Of a stretch of DNA of 64,000 bases, positions 13,084-24,166 are shown one piece after another. The stretch comes from Guyanagaster necrorhizus (Eukaryota; Basidiomycota; Agaricomycetes; Agaricales; Physalacriaceae), in NCBI RefSeq assembly GCF_019112545.1, contig NW_025064880.1:2416054-2480053 (forward strand). The letters are read 5' to 3'. Each line of letters begins with the position of its first letter. Position 1 is the first letter of the stretch. The notes beneath the pieces were generated by a model. It did not search any database. It saw nothing but the letters and a program-made list of their open reading frames with translations, and was not told where the DNA came from. Position numbers and translations under genes: made by a program.

Positions 13084-14937
13084 ATGACCAATCCATCCCC
13101 CAATAACCGTCTTCAACAGATCCTGACGTACGTTGCTCCCCGAGAGATGAATACAGCAAGTCATGAGGCGCTACCGACATTCGATGAACTGCCCATGTTC
13201 AAGGATCACAAAGGATGTGCATGGCAGGTTTGGGGTCCCGATGACCAGCTGGGAACTATCAATCTGTTGACGGCAGAGGTGGTCAAAACAGCTGCCTCTG
13301 AAGAGATTAAGTGAGCTTGTGTCTAAAGGCAGTGACGAGAGTATACTTTGCTAATTCTAGCACACAGGACAGGCCAGACGGTCTCGTTAAATTGGTATGT
13401 CAGTGTCCTTCAACGCCAACGATAAAGATGTTCAATAGACGTGCCAGGCCGTTGAATTTCCCCAGCAAGGTAGGTAGGAATATGTACGCTCCGAATCTTT
13501 CAGTATCCATGTTTACTTTTTCGCAGCCGATGTTCCACCGTAGGAGTCCTGAATTGCTTGTGATAGATAACTTCGATCGTGCTACACGAGATGACGAAAT
13601 TCATATCGTATGTGTATAGACACAGTTTAGGGACTCGATGGTAATAATATTCCAACAGAACTCACAATCCGGTACCCAATGGGATGGAATGAGGCATTTT
13701 GGACTGATCGATCATGATATCTTTTATAACAAGTTGCGTCCTTTTCTCAGCATTACTTGAGTATATTCAACGCCTATGCCATTTCTCCCTTGTAGTACTC
13801 ACAGAAACTCAATTCCCGGTGGCAGTATCTGCGTCCCTGACCCTAACAATATCAACCCGAGTTACAAGCACCTCGGTATTCAAAGTAGGGCCGTTAATTA
13901 ATACCACGAGTAAATCTGATGAGCGCCTGGTGCGTAGACTGGGCGAATCACGGCATATGCGGACGAGGCGTCTTGTTGGACTTAGTCAGATATTACACGT
14001 CGGGAGGAAACACACTGCCTTACGATCCCTGGGCAAGCCACCCGATCACAGTTAAAGAGCTTGAAGCATGCGCAGCTAAGCAAGGGGTCAAATTTAGAAC
14101 GGGGGATATTTTAATCCTTCACGTGGGATTCATAAAGAAGTTCAGCGAGGTGACACAGGAAGAGAGAGATGCGCTGGCGACTAAGCCGGAGACTTTGTGA
14201 GCCCCTTTTTCTCTCTGCCTTTGCTGATGGGCTGAGTTCAAACCCGATAGTGCCGGAATTGAGCAGTCGGATGACATGAAGCGGTTCCTCTGGTATGGCA
14301 ACTCCGCGATGTGATGTTGTGGCCGGAGGCTGGTAGTGGACTCACAGGATTATACTATTAGGAACAATCATTTCGCGGCCGTAGCGTCTGACCAACCTGC
14401 TCTTGAGGTGCGTCAGAAACCATGCGGTGTCTAACATCAAAACAACCTGCATTTTATCCAGCGCTGGCCTACACCCGAAGGAATACCCCATATGCATCAA
14501 GTTGGTTGATTTCTTTTTGATTGTCGCATGCCATGCTTGTCTCACACTAGTTTCCAGACATTGTTGGCGTAAGAATTTGAGATTATTACACTTATCGTAT
14601 CTCATTGACATCCTGGCTTTTTCTAGCCTTTGGGGTATGCCGATAGGTATGCCAACATAGCTGTTCTAAGTGCGAAATCGAATTGACAACCACGCTAGGT
14701 GAAATGTTCGACTTGGAAAGACTTTCAGAGATATGCAGTACGACAGGACGCTATACGTTCTTCTTTTCGTCGTGGCCCCTGAACATGTGAGTGTACTCAC
14801 GCTTTCGATAGTGTAGCAACGTTCTGAACATCCATCATAAGTATTGGCGGGTGTGCGAGTCCCCCAAACGCTGCGGTATGGTGCCATTCCGTTGTTGAAC
14901 ATTTCTTTGAATGACAAAGCAATAGGCCTTCTTCTGA
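13084..14937 (+). CDS. Putative cyclase-family (PF04199) hydrolase, copy B
   Basis: Tandem paralogue of the gene at 10871; predicted 356 aa. Same blocks: FDELPMF, GCAWQVWGPDDQLGTINLL, QSGTQWDGMRHFG (residues 122-134), NWANHGICGRGVLLDL, GIEQSDDMKRFLWNNHF, LWGMPIGEMFDLE. Exons: 13084-13310, 13368-13394, 13448-13469, 13527-13607, 13659-13732, 13796-13884, 13938-14196, 14251-14292, 14362-14407, 14462-14500, 14558-14568 (11 nt), 14627-14646, 14699-14786, 14842-14875 and 14926-14937. All 14 intron positions match copy A in place and phase, and most internal exons have equal length, so duplication followed intron gain. The start is uncertain: ATG 13147 gives an N-terminus closer in length to copy A. 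Function beyond the family is unknown. Confidence 0.87.
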
Positions 14938-15720
14938 GTTCACTTCTGGATTCAAAGTAAACATACCGCTCTCATTGCATTTCAAATTCTTGGAGGTCGA
15001 TTTATACGATTTCCCTTGTCAACTTGGATGTCATGTTCGTATGATTGTATAATTACGCCGCTGGCAAAAACTATTGGAAGTATGAAAACAAGCATTGAAG
15101 TCCGGTCGAGCATTTACCCAATGGAGAGGATATAAACCTGCCAGGTCGAAGTTATACACAGGGCGACCCAATATCTGCGAGTAAGCCAACAGCTTGTAAG
15201 AGTTCTATCAGAGATGACGGTCTATGTGACGATGCATAAAATACCAAGGGCTTCAAAATTTTTTCAGGAGGAACGGTACACGGGCCGTCCGGCTATCATT
15301 GCGATCTTACCGCTACCGGTAGTTAGCTTTTCGATCTGGGAGTACCGGCTCATGGCTCTCGCCTCGGTTGGAAGCCTGCCGTTTCATGGCCGGGTGGAAC
15401 CGTCTTGGAGAATGAAAACATATGTGTGTCTTAATTTTAGAGAACTGAATAACCTGCTGATATTCTGTAATGCGGAGATGATCAATAATATGATATTATT
15501 GTGTCTGTAAGGTTTTGTGCGGTTGGGGTGTGATGGACCTACTCACGCCTACAGATCTTGGCCGGATATCGGACCGTCGGTGGGAACAAGACAAACCAAA
15601 CGGGGATGACGTGCACGTGATCCTGTTCTCCATCAACGCGTGTTGACCACGGACGTGGGCCATTCCCACTTTTTGTTTTCCAATTGTGTTTCCAAGGAGC
15701 GGTCGTCGTCACCGGCAACG
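14938..15720. other. Intergenic between cyclase B and shugoshin
   Basis: No gene recognised. At about 15118-15135 a CCAAT and a TATAAA lie close together like a promoter, but nothing recognisable follows within 300 nt. It could be the remains of another promoter or gene copy. Confidence 0.4.
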
Positions 15721-17636
15721 ATGAGCAGGAGGGAATCTCGTGCATCTACGGGGGCGCGGCAGAATGATGCCCTTTTCGAGTTCGAGAACTGTGTGTTACC
15801 ATATTGCCTCTGCATTTTCTCGGCGAGATAACTGATTGTGGGTGGCACGACAGTCAAGAAGAAGTTTCTGCAGGCGAACAAGCAGATAACTAAGTGGGCG
15901 CTGCAATTTATCTTATCGTGGCCGGTTTTCTGATATTCCCTGACACAGACTCAATTCAACGATGAGCGTTCGAATAGAAGAACTGAACGCCCAGATATCG
16001 ACGCTATATAACGAAAACTTACGACTCCGGGCCTCGGAAATTGCCCTTTCAACGGAACTGAAGCGAGAACGACAAAAGTCGGGAAAGGTGATGGCTGAGG
16101 TGGAGATAGCGGTACGCTTGCCGAGTCGTCGGTATTGACGACGGTATCTGATAGATTCCCAGGCGCTCGGTCTCACCAAGCATCTTAGTTTCCTAAGGCA
16201 TACGTTTGACATACAGCAGCCTTCAGTATCTCGCACGCCGTTACTACCGAGAGCCACACGACGCCCATCATCAACCACGTCCTCGTCCTCACCGTCGCCA
16301 ACGAACCGTCTGTCCAAGCCCCCGGATGTACCAGGAATCTGCGAAGAGGAGGAGCCAAGTCCAACCTCGGAAGAAGAGCAGATTGAAGTCGAGAAACCAC
16401 CCAGTCCTCGCCGTAAAGTCAAGACAAAACCACGGTTATCGGCGTCGAAACTACCGCTGCCATCTCGGATAGCGTCTCCGCCGCCAATGCTTGATCTTTC
16501 TTCCACGAATATGAATACTTTACGGAAGAAAGCTGCACGACGTCAGAGTGGTCTGCTAACAGTCAATGTTGACATGGTCCATAGGGACCAGCTGTCCATC
16601 CAGCGACCAGTAACTCCTATCCTGGGAATGACGCAAGCGGAGAATGAGGCGTGCGAAGAAGAAGAAGAGGAGGAAGCGGCTGTCTACAATGGCTTGGTCG
16701 AAAACGTGGACGAGGAGGATGTGGGGTCTGCTAAAGTCAAGAAGGAGAAACGACGCAAATATAAGGACAAGGACGACGTAGCCGATACCCCATGCGATAA
16801 GGAGATAAAGTCTCTTCAAGATGAAGACGGCGACCTGGTATCGGCGTCTCAAAAACTCAAATTCAAGGACGTAACGAACTCGCCGAGGCGGCGTGCAACT
16901 CTTCCTGAGACTGATAGTTCTGGTGTGTAATCTCTGGCCTACTGCATATCATAAGTCTAATATTTTACTGCAGTCGACAATGTTCCAGGAGACTCTGGGG
17001 CTCCTCGCCAATTTTTGGTATCTTCCCCATCGCACACCTCCCATCTTCTGACTCCCCATCCCTCGAGTCCCACACCCCCCCCAGAACCCGAATCTGACAC
17101 CGGTGGACGCGAGCGTCGGGTCAGAAAAAGTGTCAATTATGCTGAACCCAAGCTAAACACGTGCGTTGTATCCACTATTTGATAACTTTTCTCCCTCGCC
17201 TGACAAAAGCCGCAGGAAAATGCGGAAACCTGACCCTGCAACGGGTAATTCAGCACCGAAAAAGCGTGCGTCGGCGTCTGCGGCACTGGCCACGCCTACG
17301 TACAAGATCGTTGTGGACGACACTGTACACGATGCGGACAATGACACTGAGGCCCGGTCGTCGGTTGAGCATCCTTGTGCCAATGGGACAGCGATTGACC
17401 CTGCCCAGTTGCCTCTTCCACCCTCACGGCCGTCATCGAAGGTAGGGCAGAGAAAACGGTCGAGACCACCACCTGTGCTTGATGATGAGGACGATGACGG
17501 CGCTGATGCGGATGCAGAGTATATACCAGCCAAAGGGCTGGTAAACGGATGGGTCAATGATGGAAAGCGACGACAGGGAGCAAGGAGAGCCGGTTTGCAC
17601 GATGAGGAGACCCGACGACATAGTCTCGTGGTTTGA
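15721..17636 (+). CDS. sgo1: Shugoshin (centromeric cohesion protector)
   Basis: Protects centromeric cohesin, in other fungi through PP2A bound to the N-terminal coiled coil. Predicted 546 aa. Exons: 15721-15790, 15854-15893, 15949-16111, 16163-16922, 16974-17160 and 17216-17636. Residues about 20-91 form the expected N-terminal coiled coil (FKKKFLQANKQITKLNSTM, then SVRIEELNAQISTLYNENL). The middle is long, low-complexity and charged. Residues about 390-411 carry the C-terminal SGO motif (RRVRKSVNYAEPKLNTKMRK), which binds phosphorylated H2A in characterised homologues. The first exon start (MSRRESRAS) joins in frame to FEFENFKKKF through a 63-nt intron, which fixes the N-terminus. Fungi of this group usually have a single shugoshin. 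Confidence 0.92.
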
Positions 17637-17891
17637 TACCCTGGGACACACCCCCAAAGGCGTTCTTTATATGGTAAATACGAGCCACTCAAGTGAATAT
17701 GACCATGCATATTGGGCTGTAATATAATATTATCACTATGGTACTACACTTTTTTATCACGACCTCCTTCTTGGTGCACATATTTATGTACATACATTGT
17801 TAATCAGTATTTTGACGGCTGTTGCGTAGCATTGAACAGGGTGATGATACAAGAAAAAGATTAAATAGGCAACAACGCCCTGGTGCACCTC

Positions 17892-19678
17892 TTAAGAGCT
17901 CTTTTCGCTGCTAGCACTAGCCAGAACTTCAGGTTTCAGCCATGTAGCATAATCTACGTCTCCATCCCTACGCCTGAAAACATCGTCGTCTTCATCTCCA
18001 CTCATATCGACATCTCTGGCCAGAAATTTATCCAGCTCATTGACATTTCGCTCCACGTCCACCTGGGAATTATATCCCAATTGCGAGCCCTGGAGCTGTG
18101 TAGATGCAAAAGGTGGTTTAAACGCCCCAGCATCGTATGTAAAGTCAGGAAGGGCGCCACCAACGCCGTCCTCACCACCATCAGAATCCTCGTCAGCAAT
18201 AGATGATAACGACTTGGCAGGTGATGCGAGGTCGACTTCCATGTCCAGGTACAGGTCCGGGTCTGGGTCTGGGTCTACATTCACAGGCTCCTCCGGTACA
18301 ATTGGTACGGGAGCCTTGACGGGCGACCGTGGTTTGGAAAAAACGCGACCTCTGCCCTTTGGTGTCTTTTTAGCTGAGGCGAGAAGCTCTGATAGGGTCG
18401 GTAGGGGCTTGGCCTGAGGCGTCGTCGGAGTTGCCGTTTGATGCTTCCTGGCAACTAGATCAGCCAATGGGGAAGCCTCCAGCTGAGGTGTGATATTGCT
18501 AGAGCCTGAAGACGGCGGTTCTGCCCGCATACGCTTCGAAGGCCTATCAGGCGTCGTGGAATGTTGTCTAAGCAGGGTTAGCCCTGGAATTGGAGATGAT
18601 GCTTGGCGGCGGTGGGTACCACTCCGTTCTGGAGAAGTTGAGATATCTGTAGACAAGGGTGGGGGTTTCGTATTCGGAGATGACGATGGGGAAGACGATG
18701 GAACAAGGATAATTGGGGGAGGTTTCTTGCGTACAAGGTCCGGCGGAGTAGACGTCTCCAGTCCCGTAGGAAACGAAGGTGGGAAAAAAGCCTGTTACCT
18801 CGACTTAGTTGTGGCTTTAGCAACTATAAATCACTACTGACCGTCTCGGAAACATCACTGATGTTTATTTTAGCTGCAGAAACCATGCTGACGTCTCCAT
18901 TGCCAGGCGCGTATATGTCGTCTGATTTGTCTTTCGGTGCTGCAGACGGCCTCTTTTTCGTGGCACCTCTACGCTTCGAAACATTGAATCCCAATGGAGA
19001 CGGGTCCTTAATATCACCACTTTTGGGGGCATTGGTAGCAGAAGAGTCGGTCTTGCTTGCGCCCTTTGAGTTGGACTTGGCTGCAGGAACATCGACCTCT
19101 GCGTTTTCTTTTGACTTGCTCCTGGATTTCTCCCTGCCTGGTAGTGGCTCCATGTCGTCCAAAGTAGGATCAGCATGAACGATAACATCTTTCTGCCAGT
19201 TCTCCACTTTGCTCTTCAACATTTTCTCTGCTTCTCTCCGTTTCTCCCATTCGAACCACTGCTCTTCGGTGTCCACCAAAAGGAATCCGCCGGGTCCAGG
19301 GCTCGCCTCCAATCCGTCAGCGCGAACGCCAATCCACCGCTTGCCGGCGGTGGTGGAACGAAGTCGGAGCAGGTCCTTCAAGCGAGACCATTTGCCATCC
19401 GCGGGATCTCCATTGCTGTATTCAAGAGCTTCGATAACGCGGTCGCGCAGTGCGCGCACACGATGCTGGGCATCATCGTCAAAGTCAGTGCCACAATCCG
19501 ACGCTGGAATTTCTTCCAATCCAGCTAGCGCTAAATGATATTGAGATAGTTGGTCCAGATATATTGACGGTGAGCGGTGCCCAGATGCCACAGACGACGA
19601 CATTGAGGAAGAAAAAGGGCTAGAATAGAATACTGGTGTATAGGGTGTCTTGGATGGCTTGAAAGGCTTCGCAGTCAT
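17892..19678 (-). CDS. Conserved-looking protein of unknown function, 578 aa
   Basis: Two exons, 19678-18842 and 18791-17892, joined by a 50-nt intron (GTCAGT..AACAG). The N-terminal third (about residues 35-160) looks folded: DQLSQYHLALAGLEEIPASD, then QHRVRALRDRVIEALEY, and WSRLKDLLRLRSTTAGKRWIGVR with a Gly/Pro turn and EQWFEWEKRREAEKML. The rest is S/P/K-rich, with SKRRGATKKRPSA and acidic patches (PDPDPDLYLDMEVD, GDEDDD), suggesting a disordered nuclear protein; that is inference. It is convergent with shugoshin, 255 nt apart. I do not recognise the family. Confidence 0.8.
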
Positions 19679-19839
19679 TACGTCGTATTAGAATGAATTC
19701 GAGTATAGTATGGTACAAAGGCGCGCTAAGTTCGAATGGATCACGTAATGCAAAGGCTTCCCGATAAAGCACGGCCAAATAGCAGAATTTTGATCGCCAG
19801 ATTATTCAGTTGAGTCTAAATGTTACGGCAGTAGCAGTA

Positions 19840-20928
19840 CAGTTGACTCTCTTATAACCCATACTCCCCCATAGATTTTTGGATCCACCAACCTTGTTCA
19901 CAGGGAAATTGATTGTTGAGATTCAGTTTTCACAGCTTTAATATCATATTCTATTTATATATATTTTACTGCTTATCTTATACTTTGACATTTTTGTACC
20001 TTATTGACTTGACTCAGAACCACCACTGTCCTTACTCTATATGACAAAATATACTCTTCCTTTGAGTCTAATATGCCTTCCTCTGAATCACCAGCACCTA
20101 AATTCCAACACTGATGCCATAAACCCATACTCTATACCTTATAGCTTTTCCTGAGAATCTCCTCTCTGGTATCCCATAGATACTTAGTCATTGTGCTGAC
20201 AGTAGCATCTAGCAATGTCAATTTAAGGGAGCTGGATGGTTGCTATGTTGGAGCTGCTGTCAGAGAAATATAAAAACTCTCATGTGCCATTATCAACTGC
20301 CTCTACTGCCCTTTCCATTGCACTAGAAGTCCTAGTATGACATTTCCAATCATTCATGAATTGAAAAAAGCCCTCCAAACCTGCAAAGGTGAAACTGAGG
20401 CATGCATATGACTGACTTGAGAGTCAAATCAAAAAATTTAAAAGCCATCTCCAGTAAGCCATGCTCTAACTGTTGAACAGCATATATTGATTCTTTATCA
20501 TGCAGCACCGGAAAGGCATGTGGAGCATCACAGTGATGGTGGGAAAGCACAAGCCAAAAAAAGGAAAGGAGCACCTACTGTGACCAGTGAGCAGCATGGC
20601 AAGTTTGCATCCCTGCAGCTGTCAGAACCCTTCCAAAGTACATCAAGATCATAGATGATCCATTTTCTTGGAACTTGGAAAGCATCTTGGCTTTGTTCAG
20701 ACAAGAAACAAGACTTGATGAGGCTAATTCACTTCAGGACAGCCAGATTACAAGCTACTTCACTTCTAAATAGCAAGTATGTTATATTATAGGCCTATTA
20801 ACAGAATATAAGCCCTACAAGGGCCTCGAAGTTGACCTACAATGTCCTCTCTCCAACTCCGTACTCTCTCGTAACCCACAGCTCTGAGGGTCCACCGACG
20901 ACTATGGGTTATGAGAGAGAGTCGACTG
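19840..20928. mobile_element. Decayed Tc1/mariner-superfamily (Fot1/pogo-like) element
   Basis: A 1,089-bp unit bounded by imperfect terminal inverted repeats. The left end starts CAGTTGACTCTC and runs to TATAACCCATA. The right end, read on the other strand, is CAGTCGACTCTC and runs to CATAACCCATA. Both are followed inwards by a GGTCCACC-like block. The element is flanked by TA on each side (19838-19839 and 20929-20930), the target duplication of this superfamily; CAGT termini fit Fot1/pogo. The interior is A+T-rich, nearly free of CpG and full of stops. No DDE transposase could be read, so it is dead or a non-autonomous derivative. Confidence 0.75.
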
Positions 20929-20930
20929 TA

Positions 20931-21544
20931 ATCTGGTGCAGTCCCAAAGCTCCCGTAATTAACGTGTCTGTAACACTTCCTGTATCAATGATGGCCCTTT
21001 GCAGCAATTCCGCATCGCTCATACATCTCGGCGCCACTCTTGGTCAAGGAATTTGCAAAATAACTCTGGATTACGATTCCCTTCATTTCGGACTTTCAAC
21101 AATTACAGTATGCCGAGAATATATCAAATTCACAAAAAACATGTTTCATACAGAAGAGTGCCAGCTCTGAGATCTGAGAGATAACACTGCCGGACGTTGG
21201 TTTACTGAACTGAACGGCCTTCAGCATCGCTGTCTTGACTTATGATGAGGACTGCCTAATGTTGGACTCTCTAGATGTACATGCAGCTTGGGACTCCTAA
21301 GAAATCAATTAGCATCGATAAACTAACATCATTGAAACCTCACCAGTTTAATCTGACCATTAACTGGTCCCATCACCTACAATATGTGCTCTATATTGCG
21401 GTCAGAATCATTAAATGGTCGCTGCGCGTCAGTCACCTAGACACAGTTACAGCAGAGCTGGAAACACAGCGTCCCTCGCAGCTACGATGATGAAAGCGCA
21501 GTCAGAAAGCATATTAGACCAGTATTAGAGCTGCTTACCTATAT
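20931..21544. other. Intergenic, nothing recognised
   Basis: About 610 nt between the transposon and the small basic protein. Only short open frames, no domain seen. Confidence 0.4.
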
Positions 21545-22094
21545 CTATGCGAATGAAACACGTTTCCGAGGCATTGAGCGATCCGTGGATGGTTGTTCTT
21601 TCTGGTCGTTACTGATTGTTGTGCTTCCTGTGCATGTTTGTGATGCTATTTGTTTCCGGTACTTTGCCTTCTCTTTCTTGTGCTTCGCGCGCTCTGCTGC
21701 CAAGATGGCCTTCTTCTCTTTCTGCACCCTCGACTGATCATCAGGGAGAAACAATAGGAAAATTTCCGAGCGCACAAGTTTACTTTTGGATGACTTCTTC
21801 TCAGTCCTTGTACTTTCGGGGCGCACAAGCTGTGTGATGATCAATACGTACCCTCGGGTCAAATTTCAGCGTCAACGTACCTGTGTATGGCGCCGGCTAA
21901 ATTTGCTCTTAGATTTGGATTCCTGCAGTTCCGCGATGGATAGTGCAAGCTCAAGGGTATCCTGTGCGGAAAAAAAGCATCAACCAATAAAAAATTGTGA
22001 ACTGGATACGGGTATTTCGGACCTGTGACTCTAGAAATCGCTTAGGCATTTTACCCTTCCCTTTTTTCCCTGCCGTTCCAGATGCAGCTGCCAT
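21545..22094 (-). CDS. Small basic protein of unknown function, 145 aa
   Basis: Three exons: 22094-22023, 21961-21881 and 21829-21545, with introns of 61 and 51 nt. The protein starts MAAASGTAGKKGKGKMPKRF, continues DTLELALSIAELQESKSKSK, and has a strongly basic helix (RVQKEKKAILAAERAKHKKE). It ends MPRKRVSFA. The lysine-rich make-up suggests a nuclear or nucleolar protein. The last residues contain KRVSF, which fits the RVxF docking motif for protein phosphatase 1; this is only a pattern match. A 50-nt GT..AG stretch inside exon 3 (at about 21783-21734) resembles an intron but its removal would break the basic helix frame, so I kept it as exon. Confidence 0.6.
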
Positions 22095-23555
22095 GGACAC
22101 ACTGTAGAACGGCGTGACGGCGTTGTGAGAGTTTCGGTGTTAGTGAGCAGAGAAGGAATGTACAGCTTAGTCAGCTCGATCGAAGTGCTTTTGATAGCCG
22201 GCCTCTCTGCGCTTCAACCATCCTCTATTTTCTGTTTAATGCTTCTCTTGAAGTTCTGGTGACAACTAATATCCGACCAAATGGCATGGAATATATGTGC
22301 GTAAAAGCCACATAGAGGACTGATCTATTATTTGGAACCCAGAAAGTCTGCCGTCGACATTTGGTCGACATTCAACTCTTTTTTTTACTAAACCCTGACC
22401 CAAATCTGTCCTCTGTCCGGTTTTAAGCGCCCGGCATTCATCATCGTTACATTATAAGGACGCCATGGGATACAGGCACTCCCATTACATGTCGGCCAGG
22501 TGTCTGATAAGTACGTTGTGGGATCTATTCTATATCAAGCTGGCGCTGGCGCTGTTCTTGTTTTTTCCTGCATATCAAGGTTCATTGACACCTGCGCGGC
22601 CTCTCGAGCAAGAGCCTGGAGTGATATTCTAATGATACTGCGTTCCTGCATTAATCATATACATCTATTCCCATCACTGGGACGCGTAGGAAGGACTCCG
22701 TACAGGTTTCGGGGGACGCGGGCTGGGACATGCATCACCGTCCTTGAACTCCTTAGATCTTCCTAGCAAGAGCTCTTGATTGTCCGTCTTTTTCGGTTTA
22801 CAGACCCAACTCGCGTTCTCCTACTTGATTTCACATCATCAACGGTCCCATGATTCCGGGGTTTTTTGGGTTATCTCGAGAGCCTTCAACTTCCTGCTCG
22901 AGTTCTTTTTTCTCCAATTAAAATGTTTCTTGTAAACTATACCCTGGTTTCTTCTATCAGGCAAGAGGCGCTGTTGATCTGGGTAAACGCCCGGGTTTTG
23001 ACCCTCCGAGTTCTCATCGACCCTTCTCGACGATGACTTTGTCCTTTGTTAGTGAGACAGGTGTTTTTTACTTGGGGAGTGATCATAACGTGTTGCAGTA
23101 TGGAACATTGTTGCCTACACTGAATAGATCTGATCATAGTGATCGCCACGTCGACGTGGTTATTCATTCCCTAATGCATCTGATCGGCCCCAACTGACTC
23201 GAAAAAAATACGATACACACATCAACGGAATCATGATGACCTTTGGCACAGCTGCAGGGTATCACCGTGTTTTATATGTCTTCGTTTGCAGTAGCTAACG
23301 ACGACGTTTCGCTTAAGGACACTGGTCAAACTTTTGGCTACGCATCGACCTGTAAGAGGATGGTTCACTAAGAGATAAGGTACGATGAATATAGCGCTTC
23401 CCGTGATGATTGCAGCGCCTCCTTGCCTGTTTTTCTTTTTTACTTCTGTCGGCGCCTTTCCTCAGTTACCTGATGTGGCTAGCGGGCGATGACCGACTTT
23501 ACGGTCTCAGGTGCTTTGTACGACCGCCCATGGATCATTGGATCACTGAGTATCG
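22095..23555. other. Intergenic, nothing recognised
   Basis: About 1.46 kb. Short open frames only; no domain, RNA gene or repeat recognised. Confidence 0.4.
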
Positions 23556-23563
23556 TATAAAAA
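23556..23563 (+). promoter_or_regulatory. TATA box of the cysteine-rich protein gene
   Basis: TATAAAAA exactly 100 nt before the ATG at 23656, with a pyrimidine-rich leader (TTCCTTCTTAATCTCACACC) between them. Confidence 0.55.
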
Positions 23564-23655
23564 GAGAGAAACATCTCTGGGATGTCCCATCTTCATCGTT
23601 CCTTCTTAATCTCACACCTACACCCTCATCTTCTCTTCCAAAACTCTCAGAAATC

Positions 23656-24166
23656 ATGTGTCGCCGTCGTCAGTAAGTAACCTGTCAATGTTACTACATT
23701 CCTGCTTCTCATACCGCTTTCTCAGAGTGAGAAACGTCTACCTCCGATGCGGCCATGCTGTGAATCTTGTACGTCCTTCTTTTCCCAACGTCACCCCACA
23801 CTGACCACTCTTGTTTCAGCCGGAAGAAATTGTACGAAGATTAATTCACCAACCTCCTCAAGGCTCATTTTTCGCTGCTTTCTAGGTTCCTTGCGAGGAA
23901 TCCAACTGCAAGTTCAGTCCATTCCACCCGGCGAGCTGCAAGCCGCCTTCTTGCCAGCAGACTTGCTGGCAGTAGTACGTCCTTCCTATATCTCTACAAT
24001 TCTTCATGCCGACCGCTATATTACAGCCGCCGATTTCCAGAACAATATCGTACGGCATCTTCTACGACTCTTTTGTTCTTATGCGCTAACATCCGTATTC
24101 ATAGTCCCCAACATCGACGGGTATTGCCCAACCTGCCAGGCTATGCAATATCAATGCCGTCACTAA
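23656..24166 (+). CDS. Small cysteine-rich protein, 80 aa, six exons
   Basis: Exons: 23656-23672 (17 nt), 23726-23768, 23820-23831 (12 nt), 23886-23971, 24027-24049 (23 nt) and 24105-24166. All introns are 51-55 nt GT-AG, and every junction keeps frame. The product begins MCRRRQVRNVYLRCGHAVNL and then has CEESNCKFSPFHP, a CKPPSCQQTC cluster, FPEQYL and a final YCPTCQAMQYQC. The ten Cys with nearby His suggest zinc binding or disulfides; there is no signal peptide. From general knowledge, similar short RCGHAV..KFSPxHP proteins are common in mushroom genomes without a known role. It would be missed by single-exon gene finding because no exon exceeds 86 nt. Confidence 0.72.

Noticed and set aside
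17153..17710. 185-codon minus-strand frame
   Set aside because: Antisense to the last shugoshin exons, S/P-rich mirror of an R/D-rich coding region, no domain.
21734..21783. 50-nt GT..AG intron candidate in the 145-aa protein gene
   Set aside because: Removing it shifts frame and destroys the lysine-rich helix; the unspliced frame is open to a sensible end.
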